Origin: Pseudomonas chlororaphis
GTDB lineage: Bacteria > Pseudomonadota > Gammaproteobacteria > Pseudomonadales > Pseudomonadaceae
Assembly (NCBI RefSeq): GCF_003731765.1
Contig: NZ_MOAL01000008.1
Location: forward strand, 620,001 to 684,000
Reading direction: 5' to 3'
DNA length: 64,000 nucleotides
This document shows, in pieces, positions 25,827 to 34,136 of this stretch. Below the pieces are notes generated by a model. The model saw nothing but the letters and a program-made list of their open reading frames with translations, was not told the DNA's origin and did not search any database. Made by a program: the position numbers and the translations under genes. Within the stretch, counting starts at the first letter, position 1. Each line of letters opens with the position of its first letter.

Positions 25827-27272
25827 TCAGGATCCGATGTAGGAGGTCTTCACCACGGTGTAGAACTCCTGCGCATAGCGACCTTGCTCGCGCGAACCGT
25901 AAGACGAACCTTTGCGACCACCGAACGGCACGTGGTAATCGACGCCGGCGGTCGGCAGGTTGACCATCACCATCCCTGCCTGAGAGTGGCGCTTGAAGTG
26001 GTTGGCGTACTTCAAGGAGGTGGTGGCGATGCCCGCCGACAGACCGAATTCGGTGTCGTTGGCCATGGCCAGGGCCGCTTCGTAATCCGCGACGCGGACC
26101 ACGTTGGCCACGGGACCGAAGATCTCTTCACGGCTGATACGCATCGAGGCCTCACTGTCGGCAAACAGCGTGGGCGCCAGGAAGTAACCTTCGGTATCGC
26201 AAGTCACCAAACCACCACCGCTGACCAGACGAGCCCCTTCGGACTGACCGATATCGATGTACTTGAGGTCTTGCTCCAACTGCGCCTGGGACACCACTGG
26301 GCCGATGTCGGTACCGCTCTTCAAGGCATGGCCGACCTTGATCGACTGCATGCGCTCGGCCATGGCCGCGACGAACTTGTCGTGGATGCCGGCCGTGACG
26401 ATCAGTCGGCTCGACGCCGTGCAGCGCTGGCCGGTGGAGTAGTAGGCGCTTTGCACCGACAGTTCCACGGCCTGGGCCAGGTCCGCGTCATCGAGGATGA
26501 TTTGCGGGTTTTTGCCGCCCATCTCCAACTGCACCTTGGCCTGACGGGCCACGCAGTTGGCGGCGATCTGCCGACCCACACCCACGGAACCGGTGAAGCT
26601 GATGCCGTCGACTTTCGGGCTGTTGACCATGGCGTCGCCGATCACTCGGCCGCTGCCCATCACCAGGTTGAACACCCCGGCCGGGAAGCCAGCGCGGGAA
26701 ATGATTTCTGCCAGGGCCCAGGCCGAACCCGGCACCAGGTCCGCCGGCTTGAGCACCACGCAGTTGCCGTAAGCCAGGGCCGGGGCGATCTTCCAGGCCG
26801 GGATGGCAATCGGGAAGTTCCACGGCGTGATCAGGCCGACCACGCCCAGGGCTTCACGGGTCACTTCAACGTTGACGCCCGGGCGCACCGACGGCAGGTA
26901 GTCACCCGACAGGCGCAGGCATTCGCCGGCGAAGAACTTGAAGATGTTGCCGGCACGGCTGACTTCGCCGATGGCCTCGGGCAGGGTCTTGCCCTCTTCC
27001 CGAGCCAGCAGGTTGCCGAGCTCTTCACGCCGGGCGAGGATTTCGCTGCCGACCTTGTCCAGGGCGTCGCTGCGCGCCTGGATACCCGACGTCGACCAGG
27101 CCGGGAACGCGGCGCGAGCGGCGTCGATGGCGGCATTTACCTGGGCCAGGTCGGCCTTGGCGTAGTCACCGATCACATCCGACAGATCGGACGGGTTGAC
27201 GTTGCTCGAATAGTCGGCGCCTGCGACCCACTGGCCGCCAATGTAGTTATCGAAACGTTTTACTTCTGCCAC
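25827..27272 (-). CDS. 2,5-dioxovalerate (2-oxoglutarate semialdehyde) dehydrogenase
   Basis: 481 residues, aldehyde dehydrogenase superfamily. The catalytic residues are visible as Glu250 (LEMGGKNPQ) and Cys284 (GQRCTASS), with the ITPWNFP and FTGSVGVGRQI cofactor segments. Oxidises 2-oxoglutarate semialdehyde to 2-oxoglutarate, the last step of the non-phosphorylated sugar-diacid route. The start is most likely GTG at 27272, because a perfect AAGGAG lies 7 bases upstream; the ATG at 27290 would place that ribosome site inside the coding region. It lies 51 bases after kdgD and 97 bases before the MFS gene. Confidence 0.93.
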   Translation of the reverse strand: MAEVKRFDNYIGGQWVAGADYSSNVNPSDLSDVIGDYAKADLAQVNAAIDAARAAFPAWSTSGIQARSDALDKVGSEILARREELGNLLAREEGKTLPEAIGEVSRAGNIFKFFAGECLRLSGDYLPSVRPGVNVEVTREALGVVGLITPWNFPIAIPAWKIAPALAYGNCVVLKPADLVPGSAWALAEIISRAGFPAGVFNLVMGSGRVIGDAMVNSPKVDGISFTGSVGVGRQIAANCVARQAKVQLEMGGKNPQIILDDADLAQAVELSVQSAYYSTGQRCTASSRLIVTAGIHDKFVAAMAERMQSIKVGHALKSGTDIGPVVSQAQLEQDLKYIDIGQSEGARLVSGGGLVTCDTEGYFLAPTLFADSEASMRISREEIFGPVANVVRVADYEAALAMANDTEFGLSAGIATTSLKYANHFKRHSQAGMVMVNLPTAGVDYHVPFGGRKGSSYGSREQGRYAQEFYTVVKTSYIGS

Positions 27273-27323
27273 GACTAGCTCCTTACGCAAAAAGCCGCTG
27301 ATTGCTCAGCGGCCTTGGGTGAA

Positions 27324-28235
27324 TTACTGGGCGCCCTGGGCGTCGATCAACGCCGCCAGCGCTTCATATTCTTCTGGCAACAGGTCGGTCAGCGGGGCAC
27401 GCACCGGACCTGCGTCGTGGCCGACGATCTTGGCACCGGCCTTGACGATGCTCACCGCGTAACCGGCTTTGCGGTTGCGGATGTCCAGGTACGGCAGGAA
27501 GAAGTCGTCGATGATCTTGCCAACGGTGGCGTGATCTTCGCGGGCAATGGCGTGGTAGAAATCCATCGCGGTTTTCGGGATGAAGTTGAACACCGCCGAG
27601 GAGTAAACCGGCACGCCCAGGGCCTTGTAGGCCGCGGCATAGACTTCAGCGGTCGGCAGGCCGCCGAGGTAGGTGAAGCGATCGCCCAGGCGACGGCGGA
27701 TCGACACCATCAACTCGATGTCACCCAGGCCATCCTTGTAGCCGATCAGGTTCGGGCAACGCTCAGCCAGGCGCTCCAGCAACGGCGCGTTCAGGCGGCA
27801 GACGTTGCGGTTGTAGACCACCACGCCGATTTTCACCGATTTGCACACGGCTTCTACGTGCGCGGCCACCCCGTCCTGGCTGGCTTCGGTCAGGTAGTGA
27901 GGCAGCAGCAGCAAGCCTTTGGCGCCCAGGCGCTCGGCTTCTTGAGCGTATTCGATAGCCTGGCGGGTGGAACCACCGACACCGGCGAGGATAGGCACGC
28001 TGGTGGCGCAGGTGTCGACGGCCGTCTTGATCACAGCCGAGTACTCACTGGCGGCCAGGGAGAAGAACTCACCGGTGCCGCCGGCGGCGAACAGGGCCGA
28101 AGCGCCGTAGGGGGCCAGCCACTCAAGGCGCTTGATGTAACCCTCGCGATGGAAATCGCCTTGGGCATTGAAATCGGTCACCGGGAACGACAGCAGGCCG
28201 GTGGAGAGGATGGACTTCAGTTCTTGTGGATTCAT
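27324..28235 (-). CDS. kdgD: 5-dehydro-4-deoxyglucarate dehydratase
   Basis: 303 residues, a class I aldolase-fold protein of the DapA/NAL superfamily. The Schiff-base lysine is Lys167 (GYKDGLGD) and the partner tyrosine is Tyr141 (VVYNRNV). It dehydrates and decarboxylates 5-dehydro-4-deoxy-D-glucarate to 2,5-dioxovalerate. The first gene of the catabolic run kdgD, dehydrogenase, permease, garD; together these take galactarate to 2-oxoglutarate. Start ATG 28235 (MNPQELKSILSTG). Its 391-bp upstream region holds two operator-like sites. Confidence 0.95.
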   Translation of the reverse strand: MNPQELKSILSTGLLSFPVTDFNAQGDFHREGYIKRLEWLAPYGASALFAAGGTGEFFSLAASEYSAVIKTAVDTCATSVPILAGVGGSTRQAIEYAQEAERLGAKGLLLLPHYLTEASQDGVAAHVEAVCKSVKIGVVVYNRNVCRLNAPLLERLAERCPNLIGYKDGLGDIELMVSIRRRLGDRFTYLGGLPTAEVYAAAYKALGVPVYSSAVFNFIPKTAMDFYHAIAREDHATVGKIIDDFFLPYLDIRNRKAGYAVSIVKAGAKIVGHDAGPVRAPLTDLLPEEYEALAALIDAQGAQ

Positions 28236-28292
28236 TATGCGAACACCCTGGAAAACACGTATGTGATGAAAAATTACCTCAGGCTGGCTGAA

Positions 28293-28312
28293 GTTGTAGG
28301 TCATCGTACAAC
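28293..28312. promoter_or_regulatory. Operator-like site 1 (GntR/FCD type)
   Basis: GTTGTA (28293-28298) and TACAAC (28307-28312) form a perfect 6-bp inverted repeat with an 8-base spacer. The segment GTTGTAGGTCATCGT matches site 2 in 12 of 15 positions when site 2 is read on the other strand. It lies 58 bases before the kdgD start codon, near where a core promoter would be. Confidence 0.55.
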
Positions 28313-28488
28313 TAAAAATACAATCGTCAACCGCATTTCATCTGTGCGGAGGAAAAAGCCGAGCCTGACGCGTGACCAGTGATGCCTGAAGAAAGACGAA
28401 AAGCCTTTAAATCCGTGACATAGCGCGCCACCGGCACCCGCATCCCGGATGCCGATTCATCCCAGGCACACTAAAGTCGCATTGAGGT

Positions 28489-28503
28489 ACGTTGTCCTAC
28501 AAT
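28489..28503. promoter_or_regulatory. Operator-like site 2 (GntR/FCD type)
   Basis: Contains TTGTCCTACAA (28492-28502), which fits the TNGTNNNACNA pattern typical of FadR-subfamily regulators. Read on the minus strand it is ATTGTAGGACAACGT, the near-copy of site 1. The two sites are about 190 bases apart, which would allow looping. Confidence 0.6.
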
Positions 28504-28539
28504 GTAAGCGAGTAATCTGAAACAAAACGCAGAACGAAC

Positions 28540-28599
28540 AACGGGCCGGCCAGCACCGGCGACAGATCAATGTCTGCCACCGGCGCTGGTCGGCCCGTT
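28540..28599 (-). terminator. Long hairpin after the GntR-type regulator gene
   Basis: An almost perfect stem of about 20 bp (28541-28560 with 28578-28598), starting ACGGGCCGGCCAGC and closing GCTGGTCGGCCCGT. It lies 27 bases beyond the regulator stop codon and upstream of the kdgD promoter, so it should isolate the operon from read-through. The T run is poor (GTTGTT on the minus strand). Confidence 0.7.
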
Positions 28600-28626
28600 A
28601 GAGGGAGGGTGCAGCAGGTGTGGTGG

Positions 28627-29391
28627 CTAGCCCTGCTGGGCTTGAGCCTCTTCGTGGGCCTGGCGCAGGCGCTCGCGGCTGTTGGTCAGGTGCAGACGCA
28701 TGGCGGCGCGGGCCGACTCCCCGTCCTGACGGGCAATCGCGGCGTAGATGTCTTCGTGTTCGCGCCCCAGGCGTTGCAGGTACTGCTGCTGATCGTCACG
28801 TACGATGCGCGCGGAATTCAGCCGGGCGCGGGGAATGATGCTGGTGCCCAGGTGGCTCATGATGTCGGTGAAATAGCGGTTGCCGGTGGCCAGGGCAATC
28901 TGCAGGTGGAACTGAAAATCCGCGGCGGCCGCATCGGAGCCGATGGCGTTCAGCGCCTCCAATTCATCCAGTGCCGCACGCATGGCCGCCAGTTGTTCGT
29001 CACTGCGGCGCTGGGCCGCCAAGCCGGCGGACTCCACTTCCAGGCTGATGCGCAACTCGAGAATTGCCAGCACATCGCCCAGGGTCACTACGGTCGCGGG
29101 GTCGATGCGAAAACCGCTGGGGCTGGGGGTATCGAGGACAAAGGTGCCGATGCCGTGGCGGGTTTCCACTTGCCCCGCCGCCTGCAAGCGCGAGATCGCC
29201 TCACGCACCACCGTGCGGCTGATGCCATGGGCCTCCATGATCGCCGACTCCGTGGGCAACTTGTCGCCACGCTTGAGTTCGCCGTCGCGGATCTGTTCGG
29301 ACAACACCGTCACCAGTTCCTGCGCGAGGCTGCGGCGCTTGCGGGGAAGTCGGGACGCGGCGTTCTGGTTTTCCATAGTGGGCATCTTCAT
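28627..29391 (-). CDS. GntR-family regulator, FadR/FCD subfamily, likely of galactarate catabolism
   Basis: About 254 residues. A winged helix-turn-helix occupies about residues 18-85 (LKRGDKLPTESAIMEAHGISRTVVREAISRLQAAGQVETRHGIGTFV), followed by an all-helical FCD ligand domain. FCD domains often bind carboxylates through a metal held by Asp/His residues, matching a sugar-diacid or pathway-intermediate effector. The gene is directly upstream of the catabolic operon on the same strand and two operator-like sites lie between them. The start is uncertain: ATG at 29412, 29391, 29385 and 29376 are all in frame and none has a strong ribosome site. Confidence 0.88.
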   Translation of the reverse strand: MKMPTMENQNAASRLPRKRRSLAQELVTVLSEQIRDGELKRGDKLPTESAIMEAHGISRTVVREAISRLQAAGQVETRHGIGTFVLDTPSPSGFRIDPATVVTLGDVLAILELRISLEVESAGLAAQRRSDEQLAAMRAALDELEALNAIGSDAAAADFQFHLQIALATGNRYFTDIMSHLGTSIIPRARLNSARIVRDDQQQYLQRLGREHEDIYAAIARQDGESARAAMRLHLTNSRERLRQAHEEAQAQQG

Positions 29392-29476
29392 CGGCAACTG
29401 AGGGCGCATCATAGCTCAGCCAGCGTTTGCGATTGTGGTTGAACAACCGGCCCCCGCCGCCGAATTCAAGACGAAC

Positions 29477-29503
29477 AAAAAGCGGCGCCCTCAAGGCGCC
29501 GCT
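29477..29503 (-). terminator. Intrinsic terminator after the YddA-like ABC gene
   Basis: A perfect 9-bp GC stem AGCGGCGCC (29481-29489) with GGCGCCGCT (29495-29503), loop CTCAA, followed on the minus strand by a run of five T residues. It lies 17 bases past the stop codon. Confidence 0.85.
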
Positions 29504-29519
29504 GGCAATGACTCAGGCC

Positions 29520-31247
29520 TCAAGCAGGCAGCGGCTGCTCGATCAAATGCCCTTGTTCAATGCGGATATGCCGAGGGTGGAAACGCTTGAGGCTGCTGCG
29601 GTGGCCGACACTGACCACGCTCAAGCCCGGCAGTTGATCGATCAAGGCCTGGTACAGCGTCGCCTCGTCCTCCTCATCCATGGCTGAAGTGGCCTCGTCC
29701 ATGTACAGCCACTGCGGTGCATAGAGCAGGGCCCGGGCAAAAGCCAGGCGCTGCTGCTCGCCCGGCGACAACATGCGCTGCCAGTGATTGCTTTCGTCCA
29801 GGCGCGCGACCAGGTGCGGCAAGCGGCAGGTCTCCAGGACTTGCACATAACGCTCATGGGCATAGGTGTCGCCCGCCTGTGGATAACTCAACGCCTCACG
29901 CAGGCTGCCAATGGGTAGATAGGGCTTTTGCGGGAGGAACAGATAACGCTGGTCGGGCATGCGAATCGCGCCATGGCCGGCAGGCCACAGCCGTCCCATC
30001 GCCCGCAGCAAGGTGCTCTTGCCGCTGCCGGAGCGCCCGCTGAGCATCAGTCGCTCGCCCTGGGCCACGGTCATCTCGGCACCGGCCAACAGGTGCCGGC
30101 CGTCCGCCAGGTCCAGACCCAGGTCGTGCACCTGCAGGGCCTCGCCCTGGTTCTGCACGTCAATCGCCGGCAGGCGTTCCTCGTTGTCGCTCATGGCCTG
30201 GCGGAAACTAAGCAGACGGTCGCAAGTGGCGCGCCAGGCTGCCAGTTCCGAGTAAGCACTGATGAACCAGCTGAAGTTCTCTTGCACGTTGCCGAACGCC
30301 GAGTTGATTTGCATCAGCTCGCCCAGTTCGATCTTGCCAGCGAAGTAACGGGGCGCGGCGACGATAAACGGGAAGATGATCGCAATCTGGCCGTAACCGG
30401 CGGTGAAGAAGGTCAGGCGCTTGGAGACCTTCATGATGTCCCAGAAGTTGTGCCAGACCTTGCCGAAGCGGCTGCTCAGGCGCTGGTTCTCATTCTTCTC
30501 GCCGTTGTACAGGGCGATGCTCTCGGCGTTTTCGCGGATACGCACCATGGAGAACCGCAGGTCGGCTTCAAAGCGTTGTTGTTGGTTGTTGAGACCGATC
30601 AAACGCCGGCCAATCAGGTGCGTCAGCCAACTGCCCACCACCGCGTACACCAGGGCGCACCAGAACATGTAGCCGGGGATGGTGTAGCCGAACACTTCGA
30701 TGCTGCCGGACACGCCCCAGAGAATGATCGAGAACGACACCAGGCTGACCACGGTGCGGATCAGGCCCAGGCCCAGTGACAAGGTGCTGCTGGTAAAGCT
30801 GTTGAGGTCTTCGGAAATCCGCTGGTCCGGGTTATCGGTGTAACCGCCCTGCTCCAGCTGATAGTAATTCTTGTGCCCCAGCCAACGGGCAAAGTGATTC
30901 TCCGTGAGCCAGGCCCGCCAGCGAATGGTCAGCATCTGGGTCAGGTACAAGCGATAGACCGCGCCGAGGATCGCCACGGCGGCGATGCCGCAGAAGTACA
31001 GGATCAACTGCCAGAACGCCGCTTCGTCCTTCTTCTGCAAGGCGTTGTAGAAATCCTTGTACCAACTGTTGATCCACACCGAGATGGCCACGCTGAACAG
31101 CGACAGGCCGATCACCGCAATCAACAGCAACCAGGCCTTGCCCTTCTCTTCGCTGCGCCAGTAAGGCGTGGTCATTGCCCAGACCCGGCGGAAAAAAGCA
31201 CCGCGCACCGTATCGTTGACCGCAGAGTATTCAGCGTTCTGATTCAT
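29520..31247 (-). CDS. ABC transporter, fused permease and ATPase (YddA/SbmA-like)
   Basis: 575 residues. The N-terminal ABC_membrane_2-type domain has about six helices (residues 30-330) and begins WAMTTPYWRSEEKGKAW, the conserved entry of the SbmA/BacA/YddA group. The C-terminal ATPase has Walker A GRSGSGKST (about residue 400), the signature LSPGEQQRLAFARALL, and Walker B WLYMDEATSAMDEEDE. Unlike SbmA it has its own ATPase and so probably works as a homodimer. The substrate is unknown: relatives take up peptides, vitamin B12-like molecules or very-long-chain acyl compounds. It stands alone between the galactarate cluster and roxR and has its own terminator. Confidence 0.9.
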   Translation of the reverse strand: MNQNAEYSAVNDTVRGAFFRRVWAMTTPYWRSEEKGKAWLLLIAVIGLSLFSVAISVWINSWYKDFYNALQKKDEAAFWQLILYFCGIAAVAILGAVYRLYLTQMLTIRWRAWLTENHFARWLGHKNYYQLEQGGYTDNPDQRISEDLNSFTSSTLSLGLGLIRTVVSLVSFSIILWGVSGSIEVFGYTIPGYMFWCALVYAVVGSWLTHLIGRRLIGLNNQQQRFEADLRFSMVRIRENAESIALYNGEKNENQRLSSRFGKVWHNFWDIMKVSKRLTFFTAGYGQIAIIFPFIVAAPRYFAGKIELGELMQINSAFGNVQENFSWFISAYSELAAWRATCDRLLSFRQAMSDNEERLPAIDVQNQGEALQVHDLGLDLADGRHLLAGAEMTVAQGERLMLSGRSGSGKSTLLRAMGRLWPAGHGAIRMPDQRYLFLPQKPYLPIGSLREALSYPQAGDTYAHERYVQVLETCRLPHLVARLDESNHWQRMLSPGEQQRLAFARALLYAPQWLYMDEATSAMDEEDEATLYQALIDQLPGLSVVSVGHRSSLKRFHPRHIRIEQGHLIEQPLPA

Positions 31248-31269
31248 CGTTCAGGCTCGGTTGGGATGG

Positions 31270-31303
31270 GAAAAAGTATGAGGCCGATCATAGTAGATCG
31301 GCC
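31270..31303 (-). terminator. Probable terminator of roxSR
   Basis: Stem GGCCGATC (31282-31289) with GATCGGCC (31296-31303), loop ATAGTA. On the minus strand the stem is followed after five bases by a run of five T residues. Confidence 0.6.
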
Positions 31304-31345
31304 CACTTCTTCACGATGCCCGGCGCACTTTCGTTCAGTCGCGGT

Positions 31346-31906
31346 TCAGCGACGAACCGGCCGTTTCTGCAATTTGCGCTGCAAGGTGCGGCGATGCATG
31401 CCCAGGGCCCGGGCAGTGGCGGAGATATTGCCTTCGTGCTCAGTCAGCACGCGCTGGATGTGTTCCCACTGCAGGCGGTCCACCGACATGGGGTTTTCCG
31501 GCACCAGGGTGTCGAGGTCAGCGTGCTCGGAAAGCAGCGCGGCCAGCACATCGTCCGCGTCCGCCGGCTTGCACAGGTAGTTGCAGGCACCGCGCTTGAT
31601 CGCCTCCACGGCGGTGGCGATGCTCGAATAACCGGTGAGGATGAGCACGCGCATTTCCGGGTCGAGTTCCAACAGCTTGGGCAGCAGCACCAGGCCGGAA
31701 TCGCCGTCCATTTTCAGGTCCAAGGCCGCGTAGTCCGGCAGGTCCTGCTGGGCGATAAGCAGGCCTTCCTCGGCGGAGCCGGCGGTGCTGACACGAAACC
31801 CCCGGCGACTCATGGCCCTTGCCATCACGCGGGTGAAGGTGGCGTCGTCGTCCACCAGCAGCAAATGCGGCAGTTCTTCGCCTTCGACTTGGATCTCGTC
31901 ACTCAT
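31346..31906 (-). CDS. roxR: Redox response regulator RoxR (RegA/PrrA/ActR family)
   Basis: 186 residues, standard for the RegA family. The receiver domain has the phosphoacceptor Asp63 (LDLKMDGDSG), an acidic pocket at LLLVDDDAT and Lys113 (LCKPADADD). The C-terminal Fis-type helix-turn-helix (about 140-180, EGNISATARALGMHRRTLQRKL) is the highly conserved DNA-binding part. In pseudomonads RoxSR controls terminal oxidases such as the cyanide-insensitive oxidase in response to the redox state of the respiratory chain. ATG at 31906 overlaps the roxS end by 8 bases. Confidence 0.95.
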   Translation of the reverse strand: MSDEIQVEGEELPHLLLVDDDATFTRVMARAMSRRGFRVSTAGSAEEGLLIAQQDLPDYAALDLKMDGDSGLVLLPKLLELDPEMRVLILTGYSSIATAVEAIKRGACNYLCKPADADDVLAALLSEHADLDTLVPENPMSVDRLQWEHIQRVLTEHEGNISATARALGMHRRTLQRKLQKRPVRR

Positions 31907-33161
31907 GTTGCTCTCCTGGGGCGACACGGGGCAGACGCAGCTCGGTGAGCGTACCGCCTTCCTCATGACTGTAGAGTTTCACTGAGCCGCCGGCGCGGGT
32001 CACGCTGGCCTTGCTCAAAAACAGGCCGAGGCCGAAACCTTTGCCCTTGGTGGTAAAAAACGGTTTGCCAATCTGCTCGGCGATGGCCAAGGGTACGCCG
32101 GGACCGTGGTCACGAATACTGATGGTGAGGTTTTCTTCATCCCAGCCCAACTGCACCTCCAGCCCTTCGGGGCAGGCATCGGCGGCATTGTTCAGCAGGT
32201 TGAGCAGGGCCTGGGTCAGGTCCGGCGGTGGCGCCAGGCGCGGCACCGTGCCCTGGCCCAGCAGCAGGAAGCGATAACTGGCTTCCGGGCGCATCAGGTG
32301 CCAGCGGTTCAGCGCTTCATCCAGCCACACGGTGACGTCCTGCACCTCCACCGCCAAACGGCGATTGGCCTCGGCGGCGCGGACCAGTTGCTGGAGGGTT
32401 TGCTTGCACAGTTTGACCTGGTCCTGAAGCACCTTAAGGTCGTCCTGCAGCAATGGGTCGAGGTGGTCCTGGCTCATTTCATTGAGCAGCACACTCATGG
32501 TCGCCAAAGGCGTACCCAGTTCGTGGGCGGCACCGGCGGCCTGGGTGGCCACGGCCAGCAATTGCTGATCGCGCAGGCCCTCTTCGCGGCGGATGGCGCG
32601 CAGCTCCTCCTGGCGACGCAACTCCTCGGCCATGCGCGCGGCAAAGAAGGTGATCACGGCGGCGGCCAGGGCAAAGCTCAGCCACATGCCGTAGATCTGC
32701 ATCTTCTCCCGGGCCACGGGGAAGGTCTCCAACGGGTAGAACTGCATCAGCAGCAAGGTGTAGAGGGTCAGGGCGATGCCCGACAGCACCACTGAAAAAC
32801 GCCAAGGCAAGGTCACGGCGGCGATGGTCAGCGGCACCAGGTAATAGGAGACGAAGGGGTTGGTCGAACCGCCGGAGAAATACAGCAAGGCACTGTGGAT
32901 AAACAGGTCACAGGCCAGTTGCAGGGCATACTCCAGCTCTGTCACCGGCCACGAGGTGCGCAGGCGAATGGCCGTGAAGGCACACAGGACCATGGAAAAC
33001 ACCAGGGTCACCGCCAGTTGCAGCCAGGGTAACGGCAGCAGGTCGAACCAGTAGGCGAGCCCCACCGAACCGGCTTGAGCGGCCAGGACCAAGGTTCGGA
33101 TAAACGTCAGGCGCCAGAGGTTCTGACGAGTGGCGGACAACAACTGTACGGGGGCGAGCAT
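31899..33161 (-). CDS. roxS: Redox sensor histidine kinase RoxS (RegB/PrrB family)
   Basis: 420 residues. Six membrane segments occupy about residues 15-175. The quinone-binding heptapeptide of RegB, GGSTNPF, is at 97-103. The phosphoacceptor His213 lies in AAGAAHELGTPL, and Cys252 (QVKLCKQTL) aligns by context with the redox-active cysteine of RegB. The ATPase domain shows NLLNNAADACPEG, DHGPGVP and GKGFGLGLFL. It senses ubiquinone redox state and phosphorylates RoxR. Start ATG 33161 gives the expected short N-terminus; a longer reading from 33401 would run through the divergent promoter region. Confidence 0.95.
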   Translation of the reverse strand: MLAPVQLLSATRQNLWRLTFIRTLVLAAQAGSVGLAYWFDLLPLPWLQLAVTLVFSMVLCAFTAIRLRTSWPVTELEYALQLACDLFIHSALLYFSGGSTNPFVSYYLVPLTIAAVTLPWRFSVVLSGIALTLYTLLLMQFYPLETFPVAREKMQIYGMWLSFALAAAVITFFAARMAEELRRQEELRAIRREEGLRDQQLLAVATQAAGAAHELGTPLATMSVLLNEMSQDHLDPLLQDDLKVLQDQVKLCKQTLQQLVRAAEANRRLAVEVQDVTVWLDEALNRWHLMRPEASYRFLLLGQGTVPRLAPPPDLTQALLNLLNNAADACPEGLEVQLGWDEENLTISIRDHGPGVPLAIAEQIGKPFFTTKGKGFGLGLFLSKASVTRAGGSVKLYSHEEGGTLTELRLPRVAPGEQHE

Positions 33162-33400
33162 GAGCTCTCCTGATGAGCGCTCCAGGCGAATCCGCGCAAG
33201 TATAACCAAGGCGCACCTTGCACAGGCAGAACTGCGGCAAAGCGTCACAGAAAAACAGTTGCAAGCTGCACCCATTGAGCTAAAAGCGTAAGTGTTCTCA
33301 ACGTGCAGCCGGCCGTTTGAAACTTGCCGCTGCCCCACATTGTCTGAAGGATTCACGCAGGCTCTGACCTTATCCTGCGGACCGCACTCAAGGAGTTTCA

Positions 33401-34117
33401 ATGCACCATTCCAGTCGCAGCGCCGCCCTTCTCGCCCTCAGCCTCAGCGCCCTCGCCAGCCTGCCGGCCGTGGCCGCCGATGAGCTTCACTACAACCAGA
33501 TTGCCCTGCGCGCCGAAGTCAGCCAGGAAGTGGCGCGCGACCTGATGATCGTCACCCTGTACACCGAGTCGCAAAATGCCGACCCGGCCAAGCTGGCGGC
33601 AGAAATCAGCACCACCATGAACAAGGCCCTGGGCCAGGCACGCCAGGTCAAGGACATCGCCCTGCGCCAGGGCAGCCGCAACAGCTACCCGATCTACGAT
33701 GGCAAAGGCCAGAAGATCACCGGCTGGCGCGAGCGTGCCGAACTGCGCCTGGAAAGTTCGGACTTCGCCGCCCTGTCGAAGCTGACCGGTGAACTGCTGG
33801 GCGACCTGAAAATGTCCGGCATGAACTTCGCCATCGCCGACCCGACCCGCAAGGCCAGCGAAGACGCCTTGCTCAAGGACGCGGTCAACGCCTTCAAGGC
33901 CCGTGCTCAACTGGCCACCGAAGCGCTGGGCGGCAAGGGCTACAAGATCGTCAACCTGAACTTCAACAGCAACGGTTATCCACAGCCTTACGAGCGGGCT
34001 CCGATGATGATGAAAGCCGCCAGCATGGACTCCGCGCCGGTGACCCCGGATGTCGAGGCCGGCACCAGCCAGGTCAGCATGAGCGCCGATGGTTCGATTG
34101 AAGTGCTGATGCCGTAA
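33401..34117 (+). CDS. Periplasmic SIMPL-domain protein (DUF541)
   Basis: 238 residues with a clear signal peptide (about residues 1-26, cleavage after AVA-A). The mature part is a SIMPL domain, recognised by the core LMIVTLYTESQNADPAKLAAEISTTMNKAL and ITGWRERAELRLESSDFAALSKLTGEL. Relatives include E. coli YggE, linked to oxidative-stress tolerance, and BP26 of Brucella, which forms channel-like rings. The function here is unknown. It is divergent from roxS across 239 bases, the same neighbour relation as PA4495-PA4494, so control by RoxR is worth considering. Confidence 0.88.
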   Translation: MHHSSRSAALLALSLSALASLPAVAADELHYNQIALRAEVSQEVARDLMIVTLYTESQNADPAKLAAEISTTMNKALGQARQVKDIALRQGSRNSYPIYDGKGQKITGWRERAELRLESSDFAALSKLTGELLGDLKMSGMNFAIADPTRKASEDALLKDAVNAFKARAQLATEALGGKGYKIVNLNFNSNGYPQPYERAPMMMKAASMDSAPVTPDVEAGTSQVSMSADGSIEVLMP

Positions 34118-34136
34118 AGGTTCCAAGTCCCCCCGA

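Larger units (their letters stand above)
28236..28539 (-). promoter_or_regulatory. Promoter region of the galactarate operon
   Basis: Non-coding stretch between kdgD and the regulator gene's terminator. It contains two related operator-like elements described separately (28293 and 28489) and AT-rich segments at about 28310-28330. I see no conserved open reading frame here. Confidence 0.6.

Noticed and set aside
22838..25963. A 1,041-codon open frame on the plus strand, opposite garD, the MFS gene and beyond
   Set aside because: It spans three real genes and their gaps in antisense, has His/Gln/Arg/Gly-rich low-complexity sequence, and reflects high GC with few stop codons in that frame. The genes on the minus strand have full family motifs.
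33162..33401. N-terminal extension of RoxS by 80 residues
   Set aside because: It would run through the divergent promoter region, has a composition unlike a membrane protein, and RegB-family proteins begin near MLAPVQLLSATRQNLW.
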